This document shows, one piece after another, positions 33,569-44,123 of a DNA stretch of 64,000 nt. The notes under the pieces are model-generated. The model worked only from the letters and a program-made list of their open reading frames with translations. It was not told the origin of the DNA and searched no databases. Numbering within the stretch: position 1 is the first letter of the stretch; the number at the start of each line of letters is the position of its first letter. Source of the stretch: Lactuca virosa (Eukaryota > Streptophyta > Magnoliopsida > Asterales > Asteraceae); contig CAKMRJ010003334.1 in assembly GCA_928212115.1 (NCBI GenBank), positions 18,692,037-18,756,036 on the forward strand. The letters are read 5' to 3'. The position numbers and the translations under genes are program-made.

Positions 33569-33758
33569 GTATCTCAGAGGATCGCGGGAAGGCACCGGCT
33601 TGATTGTACACACCAGAGAAAGAGTCATGTTTTGAGGATCCTGGCTTATTAATGGAGTTGTGTTTTGTAATTTGAATAAACGAGATTTCTATACAATATG
33701 TTACAAAAAGTATGCGATTTTAAAATGAAAATTTTGTTTGAAAAATTACGGTGTTACA

Positions 33759-34708
33759 AACATACTTACAACTAATACATAAAACGACAAAGTATTACTT
33801 ACATAATCTTGATAGGAAATGTCATTATCTTGTACACGAGTATGAGGGTAATGCATATTTTTTTAATCTTCTATTAAACTCGATTCTTGTTGCATTTCTT
33901 TTGCATATAAAAACACTATATGTCATTGATACATGACAAGTCAAGAATTATCTTTACTGGAGATTTTATATCCAAGCGTGTTTTTGTTAAAATTTATTTT
34001 TACTATTAATTATCTTCTACATGGATAAAATATTCAATATTTATATTATATTAAATATTATATAGTTCACATCACAATTAAGAGGATATTATGAGTGATA
34101 GTAGGGTTTAAGTTTGATTGTAATCATGTAAGTCGTTTTTTTAACTTTTTCATAATAGAAAATTTGAATATAAAATTTATATAAGAATTCCAGATTAGTT
34201 ATTCAAAAACATGGATTATTTTTGTGAGTTTTAAGTTTTTATAACATTTCCGGCTACTTATATTCCTTTAAAATTTCCCATATCATTCGGTATCCATGTG
34301 TCGCTAACATGGTGCCTTCAGTAGAAGACCTTGCATAATTGTAACTTAACATGACGTCATCATAACGATAGTATGGTCAACATTCGACTCATATAATACC
34401 GAATTTGAAAGGATGAGACACATAGACACAAAAACTTATACAATGAGTGTATAGGTTCAGGATCCAAACGACTGCAACTACCAACACAATTGTATTAAAA
34501 CTGCACGTCTAGGACGTGAATCATATTCACACATGTGTTATATATTAATACTATTGCTTGATTAGAATCACGATAAAAATCAGTTTTTAATAAATCAATA
34601 TCAACAAAGATGTCAAAAAAAATTATAAGACAACAAATCTATTGGGAGTGTTTGTGATAAAGATAGACATGAGGTCAAATATTTTTCATAGAATGGAGGA
34701 TGATGCAT
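33759..34708. other. AT-rich intergenic DNA
   Basis: No coding sequence, LTR end or terminal inverted repeat recognised. Short reading frames are AT-driven. Confidence 0.5.
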
Positions 34709-34920
34709 TGTAACACCCTCTTTGGAATGTACTACAATATTTTTCTCTTTGGGCATCCAACACAAAAACTTCCCAAGGGGTCACCCCTATTGAAATTGCT
34801 TTCGCATGGGCACACTTAACTATAGAGTTCTTATGGGATTTGTTACCCTCAAAGACTCAAAACACGTTCTGATAGGTAAGGTATCCACATCACCTATAAT
34901 ACAATGTTTAGTTCTATTGG
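34709..34920 (-). mobile_element. Cassandra-type TRIM LTR fragment with 5S-like sequence
   Basis: On the minus strand the fragment ends in GGGTGTTACA (34709). It contains a stretch at 34841-34761 closely following plant 5S rRNA: AGAACT...AGTTAAGTGTGCCCA...GCGAAAGC...GGGGTGACCCCTTGGGAAGT, i.e. the Pol III box A and box C region. Cassandra TRIMs carry 5S-derived promoters in their LTRs; that identification is family knowledge. The 5S unit is too diverged to be a working rRNA gene. Confidence would rise with a structural alignment. Confidence 0.65.
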
Positions 34921-35693
34921 GTTATGATGATCATAAGAGCACAAAAAGCAACGGAAACATAAAAATTATAAATTGATTAGCATGACCCGCAATGGATCTT
35001 GTTCTAGTGACTTTTAGAAACAAAAATTGAACACATAATGTAGATCAAGTAATTACCTCTTGTGTAGAATATTAGAATCAAATTACTTTTTCCTTGGATA
35101 AGTTAGAGAAAAAAGAAGAACTACTTTGATGAAGTTGCACCCCAAGATTGTGATCAAAGCAAAAAAGCCAACACCTTCCAGTTCCTTTGGATGCCAAACC
35201 GAGAGCCTCATAAAAGGAGGGAGGCTGTGATTTTTCCAAGAATAGAGAGGGGGAGAATGAAATCAAAGAGAAGGAAAAATATAAGAGATGGCTTGGTCGG
35301 TTATAGCTTATGATTAGCTCTTTATTTGTGTTGGTGTATAGTCCTTGGTTTTAGCTTAATTATCATTATTTGTAGATTAAACCCAAACATATTTTCACTT
35401 AACCTATTAAGCTTTCTTAGTTTCAAATTGAACCACCATAACTTTGGTGTATTAACAAACTAATCCCTTATCTTTATCTTTTGTCGGATTATCTTAAATC
35501 ATATATTATGGTTAACCTAATAAGACCCTGCTAATTATGTAAAGTTACAAACTCTTTATGACCATGGACATATTTCCAGCAAGTTCTTCTTCCTAGTCAG
35601 TGAAAGATCATATTCAAGTAGCTACCCACCTTCACCCCTTATATGGTTTTCATCGTTGAACACATCAACATGTGACCCAACTTTGCTAGCATT
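34921..35693. other. Unassigned DNA, possibly LTR-derived
   Basis: Purine-rich segment at 35095-35290 and AT-rich surroundings. On the minus strand it has the look of a transcribed LTR leader (CTTATATTTTTCC, then pyrimidine-rich sequence), but no LTR ends or primer site were found. The 62-codon minus-strand frame at 35078-35266 is not convincing. Confidence 0.3.
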
Positions 35694-36275
35694 TGTAACA
35701 TCCCATAAGATATGTACCATAATATTATGCGATTTTTTCCATCTCGATACAAAATCTTCCCAGGGGGTCACACATCTTACATCTGATCCTGCATAAACTG
35801 GGAATGAGAACTAAACATTACCTTATAAGGGTTGCATATATCTTCATTCTCATAATGCGTTTTAAATCCATGTGAGCGCAAAATCCCATATGAACTCTTT
35901 AGTTAAGCGGGCCCGAGTGAGAGAAATTTTAAGATAGTTGACCCTTGGAAGTTTTCATGTCGGGATATCCAAAACATACTATATTATGGTATGTCCCTAA
36001 GAGGATGTTACAAATGGTATCATAGTTAGGGCGTAAGTCGATGTGTTCGACATCGACGTGGAACTCTATAAAGGGATCGGCTGGGAAGGTGAGATAAACA
36101 TCACCTTATAAGGGGCGTGAATACCTTATGTATTACAATGCATTTTAAAGTCGTGATGACAACAAATCCTCTATAGAACTTTACAATTAAGCATGACCGA
36201 GCGAGAGCAATTTCAAGTCGGGTGACCCTTAGGAAGTTTTCATGCCGGGATACCCAAAACGAACAATATTGTATC
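35694..36275 (+). mobile_element. Cassandra-type TRIM, head-to-head rearranged remnant
   Basis: Three pieces. 35694-35775 is the inverted (minus) end of an LTR: TGTAACATCC...TCTTCCCAGGGGGTCAC. 35790-36012 is a plus-strand LTR with 5S-like sequence at 35881-35964 (AGTTAAGCGGGCCCGAGTGAGAG, TTGACCCTTGGAAGT), ending GGATGTTACA. Then a degenerate primer site TGGTATCATAGTT (36015-36027) and a short internal region. From about 36080 a second plus LTR segment follows, with 5S-like 36163-36247 (AATTAAGCATGACCGAGCG, GGGTGACCCTTAGGAAGT). LTR-PBS-LTR order fits a TRIM. The inverted left end makes 35694-36012 a 319-bp fold-back with 10-bp perfect ends. Confidence 0.65.
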
Positions 36276-37402
36276 TTTATTGTGGTTATGTTATATTCAC
36301 CATTTTTTTCACAGTTGTCATTTTCGGAATTAATTTCTAATTAATTAGATAATATCTTTAACATTTATATAATATCCTAAACTGAATTATTCTTATTCTT
36401 GTTAGGAGTCACATGTTAATTGAATTAAGATTTAATTTGAATAGGCTAAATGTCTTCTTGTTTTTGGAGAGCGGATAGTTTTATGGTGTTTAAATAAAAT
36501 GTTTATAAGAATTATAGATTAATTCTTAAAGAACAAAGAATGTTCTTATGAGTTTTCAATTTTTATTATTTTTCCAGCCTATTTCTTTTCCATCATAGCT
36601 ATTCACTGTTTTCAAATCAGTAAAATGTTTTTCATGGTGAGTCATGTTTGGTACTTAAGATCACCATATAATTGATCATAGATGGATTCCTTATTTTTCA
36701 TAAGATTCCTTTTGTAGCCTTTATTATCTCACCCAACATCCACCTAACTCCTACTATAATTGCAACTAAGCACCCTATCACTTCACTAAATAAACATGTA
36801 AACACCATAACCCAATTCAAACCAAATTTACATTAAAATATGTGTGAATGTCCGCACGTTACACATAATAAAATAATATAATAAAAATATTGACAAATAT
36901 CTATTATGTAAATAAACTATGCCGTCGTCATTAACTTTTATATAATAACTTTTATATAATGATTGTTACATTAAGTTGTCATAAGATATTGTAACTATTT
37001 TAAATATATGATAAACTATATACATATTAAAACCACGTCCTTTCAATTTGCTCCCCTCATATGTTACACATGCAAATAAAAATATATTTTAGTTATAGTT
37101 ATTTTTTGGTCTATATTTTGATTAATTTGGTTTTCCGATTTAAGTTTTATATCTAATATTCTATTTATTTACTTATTTTAACTATTGTGAAAGTAGCCTT
37201 TGGACAATTATATAGAGTTCACTTGGTATTTTGATTTAGTTTTGAATTAACATCATATTTAAATTACTAAACTATATTATATTAATAGTTATAAAGTTGT
37301 AGTATTAAAAATATAATGTTTTACCCTTAGTTTAAATAATGCATCTTCTGATTTAATTAAAAGAGAAGTTAATTATAGTGAAAATAAAATGGAATATATT
37401 GT
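36276..37402. other. AT-rich intergenic DNA
   Basis: Very AT-rich, no gene or element recognised. Confidence 0.5.
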
Positions 37403-37410
37403 AATATATA

Positions 37411-37455
<45 letters not shown>

Positions 37456-37468
37456 ATATATATATATT
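37403..37468. repeat. (TA)n microsatellite
   Basis: TA dinucleotides interrupted twice by CT. The 63-codon frame through it is an artefact. Confidence 0.9.
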
Positions 37469-38082
37469 GGTTCATATGTTCTTCCATGTATTGTGTGGTT
37501 ATAAGGAACAATCAATGAGGTATTTTCAAGTTTTTATACTTTCGATTAATGGAATCATTCAATTCAACTCATATAATTAAGGAAAAATAATAATTATTTT
37601 GACTTAATCACTCTCTATAGGAACTATATCACACATATTTTCTTCTTCTTCATATACTGGTACATCAACCACAAAAGAAAAAGAAATCAAGCGAGTTGTG
37701 GGCTGCTTCATAGGTGGTAAAAGAAAACATGAAAGCAGCAAAGGGTGGATGAGAGGGACGCCCTTATATTTCTTGTTATATTTTGCTGCTATTCAGGTAT
37801 TCTACTTTTGATTTCTAGCCATATACCTACCTCCGACAACCTATTGCCACTGAGAATGCATTACAACGCCACCATGGCTTGGTGGTTATTACGTGGTCGG
37901 ATTCGATCCCTTTGGGGTGTTTTCTTGGCGATTTCTTGTTGTTTATTTATTTTAAATCTTCTTCACCGGTTAGGATTTAAGAGCTTCGATTTTACACAGA
38001 TTTTTGTAAGTGGTTTGAATTATGTAAAAGTTTTAAGTTTTGTTTTGATTTCTCTTTTTTAAATCTTTTTCACCTACTAGAT

Positions 38083-38084
<2 letters not shown>
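37469..38084 (+). other. Low-copy-looking segment with a 105-codon frame
   Basis: Less AT-rich than its surroundings. A frame at 37745-38062 would encode a hydrophobic protein with two possible membrane stretches (IFLVIFCCYSGILLLISS, FLAISCCLFILNLL). No family is recognised, there is no clear promoter, and it ends in AT-rich DNA. It could be the 5' end or intron of an uncharacterised transcript, or chance. Confidence 0.15.

Positions 38085-38169
<85 letters not shown>
38085..38169. repeat. (TA)n microsatellite, about 85 bp
   Basis: Uninterrupted TA repeat. Confidence 0.95.
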
Positions 38170-38170
<1 letters not shown>

Positions 38171-39965
38171 TTTGAGCTTTGATTCTCTTTTATCTATATA
38201 TGTGGCATGACACGTGTTTGTGGAAATGTCTGAAAGAGAATCTGACTATGTGGTATGCATTCTGTTAGAATTACTAAAGTTTGTTTTATTATTTATCATC
38301 TAAAAGTATTCTCACATAATGTTATTCATACATAATTCAATTTCATGCAATTATTCTTATAGAATGCTTAATTTCATGGTAGTTATTCTCATAGGTTGCG
38401 TGAAGGGAACATGATAATCAAGGTCCTGAAGGTTGGATGATGGTGTATGGGCTGGAAATGAACAATGGTCAACGGTATTCACAAAAAGAAAGCACTTTTC
38501 ATCATTATATTCTGACAAAATAATCTACAATACAATAATAAGACTATATGTAATAGTATATTCCGGTAGAATATTGAAGTAAAATAATCTACAAATTATT
38601 TTTGTTTGTTATTAGTGAGTGTTTCAATATCATAGAATAGTAAATAATTTTTTTTTTTTTTTTTTTTAAGAATATGATGAAAAAATTGAAGTTGTATTCA
38701 AAATTTGTTGTTTTTTGAGAAGTTCATTCAATAAAAAATGTTGTTATTTCGTTTGAAGAATGATAAGATATTCGTTCTTATAGGAAAAAACCTCAAGTTT
38801 TCAAGATTCAAGACTCTTTATAAGTTTATGGCTGGTATTCTCATAAAATATCATTCTAACATAATGTCATTCTGACAGGATAAAATCGTATATGATTTAA
38901 ATTATGTTAGAATTAAAATTAAATTAACTAAAATATCATAATTTAAAATTAAGATAATCAAATATCCTTTAAAATCCAAACATTTTATTTTTTAAACTTG
39001 TATTTTCTAATTTGAAGGTAATGCAAATTTACAATCTTACCATATTTTAATTAAATGTTACACTTCTATTTTTCTTTAATTTAATAATATAGGTAAATCA
39101 TTTTCTTAAAATAACTAAAACCATTGGTCCACATTCATCTCCACATCCACATAATATATATCATCCACACTATAACCTAACCCTATCATATACTCTTTTG
39201 ATTCATTCAAAACTTAATTTTCATCTACAATTTTAAAATGTATTTGACTCCACGAATATCATCGAAGAATTTAAAATGAATTTCTATCTCATCAAGCTCC
39301 TCCTCTAACGCACATGGGCATTTGAAGATGTCAAAATATATGTAGGTTGTTGCACATGCTCGAGATCCAGAGGTTGAACAACTGTCCGGGAAGGCCTCCA
39401 GAATATATGCAGAAAAAAGGTGTATTATACAAGAGAAAGGTTTGGATAAAAAATAAATCAAATATGTAAATTTATGGGTATTGAAGGCCGAATTTGATAT
39501 TTTATGTAGAAAGTCACATCAGTACAATGTTTTGGACCGGCTAAATGAAAAACAAGCTTAAATAAGTAATTCTCATATTAATTCCTAAATATCAATTCAA
39601 AAACTTTGATGAATAATTTTTTTTTATGTAGTGAACCTATTTAAATGGTTCATATATATCTCTGAGAATATTTAGCATTTCAGTTGAGATAATCACAAAA
39701 TAATTTCGGTTGTAAAGTGAAAAGCAGTTTGAAATACATAACTATATCTTTGAGGTGGAATAAAATTATAATAATTAAATGTTAAAATAGAAAACCAAAG
39801 AAAGAGTTTTCCATTGAAAACATGATCATATAGCTTTCTTGCATAGTTGATAAAAAGAAGTGATAATTCAACCCTAAATAACTCGGAGTTGGCAATGAGC
39901 TTTTAATGGGTGTTTTAAACCCTATCTAGGGTTAAGATCCTCTTAATCCATCCAACACTAAATTT
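38170..39965. other. AT-rich DNA, no convincing gene
   Basis: Contains a T-run (about 38649-38668) and scattered ATTCT(C/A)A(C/T)ATAATGTCATTC-type words at about 38310 and 38850 that could belong to a decayed repeat. A minus-strand frame at 39461-39225 (78 codons) has an acidic segment (ALEEELDEIEIHF), but nothing identifies it. Confidence 0.35.
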
Positions 39966-41105
39966 AGCAATGGATTTAGTGTTACTTTATAAGCTAGGTG
40001 GGTCCTAGGACCCACCTAAATTTTCAAACTTAGTTAATTTATGTATAAAAATATTTTTGGGAATTATCTTAGAAAAAATTTAGGAACTACCTAGTGTTGA
40101 ACAAAATGGATGATCAGATAACAAAATATACAATCAAGTAACAGAAAATCAAAAAATTTAAGATACCAATTGATTAGTCAACAAAAAATATAAAAGTAAA
40201 CTAGAAAAATATTCTAAAGAATAGTTAATCTGCTGAAAAAATCTGAAAACAATTGCTCTCTAGAAAAAATCGTCACAGCCAGAATAATCAATTGCATCGG
40301 ACATTTGAAGAGAAAATATTGACACCGTCTATGAAATGCTCAGCACACCCTCTCCTCTTCGTCTCTGCTCGTTGGCTCTCTTCTGTTGTTTGTTGAACTC
40401 ATTCTAAAACTCCGACAAGCAGAAAGCAACCTCTGTTGTCGCTGGTGTGCTCCTTTCTTCTCTTTTTCGAGCGTCGATCTATAAGTTCTTTTTCCTTTCT
40501 CTCACTCTTTATCCTTCCCTTTCTCTTTCTTTCTCTTAGTAAACCACTAGAAATGAGTTAATGGAGTTTTGGTAGAAAATTAAAAGGCTACAACTCTATT
40601 CTAGCCTACAATTTATTTAAAACTAATACCTACCGCCTTAAAACTACTAAAAGGCTGCAATGTAAAAGGTAAAAATGATAATTATTATTATTTAATATTT
40701 TGAACTTTATTTTAATAAACAAAATTTCCGAAAATTATTACGAAAATAAGAATGTTTTTACTACATTTTCATACAATTAGGTAGAAAAAAAATCAAAATC
40801 TAAAAAAAAATAAAAAACACATAAACAGTTAAACACCTATACGAGACTAATTGAGCACTATTTTACTTCATGTAGATTTTAATGTCGTATATTTAAAAAG
40901 AATTAGTATTTTAGGAATTATTATTACCAATATATTTATACAAATATTTTAATGTATAAATCTGTGTCGGAGATAATTGTAAATATACATTTTAATATTT
41001 TAAGATGTAGAACCCGACCCGTCAAAACTATTGTTGACTTTCTTATTTTTATCGGTTGTACTTAATTTAGGAACCACCTAGTTTTCTATTCTAGATTTGC
41101 CACTA
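39966..41105. mobile_element. Candidate non-autonomous DNA transposon
   Basis: The left end TAGCAATGGATTTAG and the inverted right end TAGTGGCAAATCTAG agree at 9 of 15 positions, with all six differences being transitions. About 15-20 bp further in, both sides carry CTAGGTGG(G/T)TCCTA. The interior has no transposase. The ends resemble hAT-type plant elements ending in TAGTGGCGGATCTAG, but no clean 8-bp duplication is present. It includes a perfect 24-bp palindrome at 39996-40019. Confidence 0.35.
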
Positions 41106-42439
41106 AATGAATTCATTTATTGAATCACTTGCAAAGTTTTGAAATTCTAAATGGAGTTTTGACAAGGGTTTATGAAACTCTGAATGGAGTTTTGAGTTTT
41201 TTTCAAAGGGGATAACCTTTTGATTCAACAAAATTTGATGTTAAAATACATGATCTAATATGATTTAGGGGTTGGTTTGAGTGCTCCATCCATAAATCAT
41301 TGACGAAAATGTAATCTATTGGTCATTTTGGAGTTTTGGAGTTCATAATGACAGTTAGGATGTTAATCCACTCAAATTGTGAATTGGTTTTATTAATGAT
41401 GTTAAGTGAGGTTTGAACAAAGTCTTCAAATCTTTTAATCCATTCAAAGTAATTTATATTCCAATTGAATGTTTTTATGTCAAGTTAGATAAATAAAAGA
41501 ATCATTTTTGGTGTTTATCATAAACGATGAATGGATTTTCATGACACTATAAATTTATAAAGTACACATATATTCTATTTTGCTCGTTATTCATGCGGTT
41601 GTCATTTAGTTGCTTCCATTTCTTTTATATGAATATGTGAAAGATCTAATATGCTCAAGAGTCATATTAGAATGATATTGATAATTAACATATGATACTA
41701 AGGGTCACACTAACAACAATTTGATACAATTGATTATTTATTAGAAATTGTTTTTGATAAATATCCATAAGCTTTTATAATAAATTGGGAAAATATTTAT
41801 TTCAGGGAAATAATTATTTTTACAATACAAGTAACACATTATTTCATAAGGTATGAATTAATAAGTCATGCACAACATTTTGGACTCGTTGGATCTTTTT
41901 GTCTTTTACCTAAAGACAAAGTTTATATCTTATAAACTTTGAGTTTATAAAATATAAACTATGCCTTTCTTTTGCTTGAAAATTGTTTAATCAAAAGTAT
42001 GGAGCATGGTCTTGCAAATTCTTTAATCAGAAAGTATGGAACATGGTCTTGCAAATTGTTTAATCAAAAGTATGGATACCAAGTCTACTATATATTTGGA
42101 GAATGACTTTGATTTTATATATTCCTATGAAGAAAAAAACGTGAGCGCTCTCCATTCTCCCCATCTCTTCTCTTGCTTTAAGTTAGTAGAAGTTGCTTGC
42201 ATTATCTTTACTCTCTTGGATCAAATACTTGGGTATTTGTATCCAAGCTTAAGAGCTTACATAGAACTAGCATTCTCATCAAGTTGGTGCATTGTTGGTG
42301 TCTTTTTAGTTCCACATTCTTCATCAAAACTCAAGCCTCTCAAGACGACTCAAGGGACAACAAATGTTGTTATCATCTTTCTTCTTCTTTGGTTGTGTTT
42401 TTATCTTTCCATTACTTGCAAGAAGATCCTTGGTGGGTT
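41106..42439. other. AT-rich DNA with a short tandem duplication
   Basis: A ~38-bp unit containing GTATGGARCATGGTCTTGCAA is repeated at about 41997-42076. 42120-42440 is pyrimidine-rich, like the transcribed part of a copia LTR, with two overlapping frames of 135 and 87 codons that match nothing recognised. Confidence 0.35.
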
Positions 42440-43312
42440 GTAAATTTTTTTGAGTTTTAGAAACTAATATAAATGTAATTGACATTTGATGATTAAGTAA
42501 TGGGAGATTTATTTATGAGTAAAGTTTACTATCTTTTGTCAATTGTTTATTTTGTGTTTCCTTTTGCATGTTTTACTTCCTGAATAATAGGATTATTCAA
42601 ATTATCCACAGTCAATCATACTTTGGGAGTAAGTAATGAAGTAAGACTATCATGAATTGGCTTGTAGATTGTCTAAGTTATTAGACATAACAAAGGTTTT
42701 TGTTGTAACGTTCATGAGTAATCCTGAAATAGTATTTGAGTATTGGATTAAACCCACGCTTACTTGAATCACTTCATGGAATTTATCATGAGTGATTATG
42801 AGATGATAATATCGTATAATCTTCAAACTGAGATATATGAGTTGTTGTTTACGAGTTGGTTGTGCATTGATAATACGTAAACGCATCAGTAACTTGATGT
42901 TATAAAACGTATTGTTGTGTATGACTTGATAAGTAAATAGTACAAGCATATAAGTCAGAGTTTATCTGTTCCTTTTATCCCAAGGGGTAAAAGCGATATC
43001 TTGGGCCCCTCGATGATTTTGTGTTGAATTATATGTCGGGCCCAGTCAGGACTGAATTGATGTGTTCAATTAAGTTCGTTTTTAAACAAATCTGAAATCG
43101 GGAAACAAACTGTTGGACATTGAGAATGATTCTGTTCCATGTCTTTGTCCACACGATATCTTGCAGAACAGAGGATTAAATGATTCCTTATCTAAAGGAC
43201 ACGTCATTGACTAGTTCAGAGTTTGATAGTGGCTTTTGAAAGCTACGATTGCTAATCAGATTTTGAAGTCATACTTGCAATTATAGTTATTAGACTTATC
43301 CAAGTGGGAGAC
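42440..43312 (+). other. Co-3 conserved 3' non-coding region and polypurine tract
   Basis: Third copy of the copia 3' non-coding region, with GGGCCCCTCGATGATTT at about 43001, ACGATATCTTG and CTTATCTAAAGGACACGT, ending CCAAGTGGGAGAC. No pol remains upstream. Confidence 0.75.
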
Positions 43313-44123
43313 TATTGGATTAGGTGTTTAAGCCCATAACTATAATTTGTATATACTTGATTTGATAGTAGCATGGTCCTTTTGGGTTGCCTTCACCATA
43401 ACAACTTGACAGGATGAATTATGGAGAAAGAGATTAATTAATGATTTATTAATATATTATAAGAATAATATATTAATTGGAAATCATATTATTTAATTAG
43501 TATATAATCAGGAATTAATTTGATATTAATTTTAGGATTAAAGGAACTGATTAAAAGAACGGGGACTAATATTGCAAATCATTGATAGTTGCAATGTTGG
43601 GCTGATGGACTCCTTTAGAAGGGAGTGGACGAAATCTATAGGAGGTCCTATAGAAATTGTCCAAGGTCTTCTAGAAGGAGTGTTCATGGGTTGCTTAGGG
43701 CCTACGGAGGAAATTAGGGTTTCCACCTGAAAACCCTAGCAGCCACAGCTATTTAAAGACCCCTAGACCTCCTGAAATCGGCCACTGCTTCCCAAGAGAA
43801 ACCCTAGCAGATTTTCATAGTCTTTTATCACCTCTCTCCTTCATCCTTTTGCTATTGGTGTTTGTGACTCCATTATAGGTGCAACACTTGGGGCACTAAG
43901 CTTTCATAAGTCAAGATCAAGGAAGGAATTCTTGTTATTACTAGATAACAAGCAAGGTAATCTCCTAACCCCAGTTTTCATATGGATTTCGATTTTGTAT
44001 GCTAGTATTAGGGTTGTTGCTTTGGAATTTCTATTTGTATGTATAGCTAGAGAAAACCTTAGATCCAAAGCAATTAGGGTTGCATGATCACATAGGAATG
44101 TTGTTATGCTCAAAAACACATTA
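43313..44123 (+). repeat. Co-3 3' LTR (about 811 bp)
   Basis: Starts TATTGGATTAGG (the first G of TG mutated) and ends AACACATTA, colinear with the Co-2 LTR. TATA-like CTATTTAAAG at 43749-43758. It abuts Gy-E RT at the YHHMRF codons, so Co-3 inserted into Gy-E RT. The 5' halves of both were lost. Confidence 0.85.

Larger units (their letters stand above)
31991..33758 (+). repeat. Solo LTR-D (1,768 bp)
   Basis: Starts TGTAACATCCGG, ends GGTGTTACA, and is flanked by a perfect duplication AACAT (31986-31990 and 33759-33763). A solo LTR arises by recombination between the two LTRs of an element. It carries two CTCGNCGAG arrays (32043-32150 and 32749-32925), the TATA box CCTATTTAAAGG (32189-32200), a 23-nt hairpin (32641-32663), and an intron-like module (33171-33568) with a 27-bp minisatellite. 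Confidence 0.95.

Noticed and set aside
34761..34841. A genuine 5S rRNA gene
   Set aside because: Only the central and 3' parts match, with many substitutions, and the stretch sits inside LTR-like ends; a TRIM-embedded 5S derivative explains it better.
37745..38062. 105-codon frame with hydrophobic stretches as a host gene
   Set aside because: No family resemblance, no supporting exon structure, AT-rich surroundings and adjacent TA microsatellites. Mentioned only as part of an unassigned segment.
39225..39461. Minus-strand 78-codon frame as a gene fragment
   Set aside because: An acidic stretch gives it a protein-like look, but no motif identifies it and there is no continuation on either side.
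41997..42076. Tandem duplication as the end of an LTR
   Set aside because: No TG...CA ends or primer site nearby; it is only a short direct repeat.
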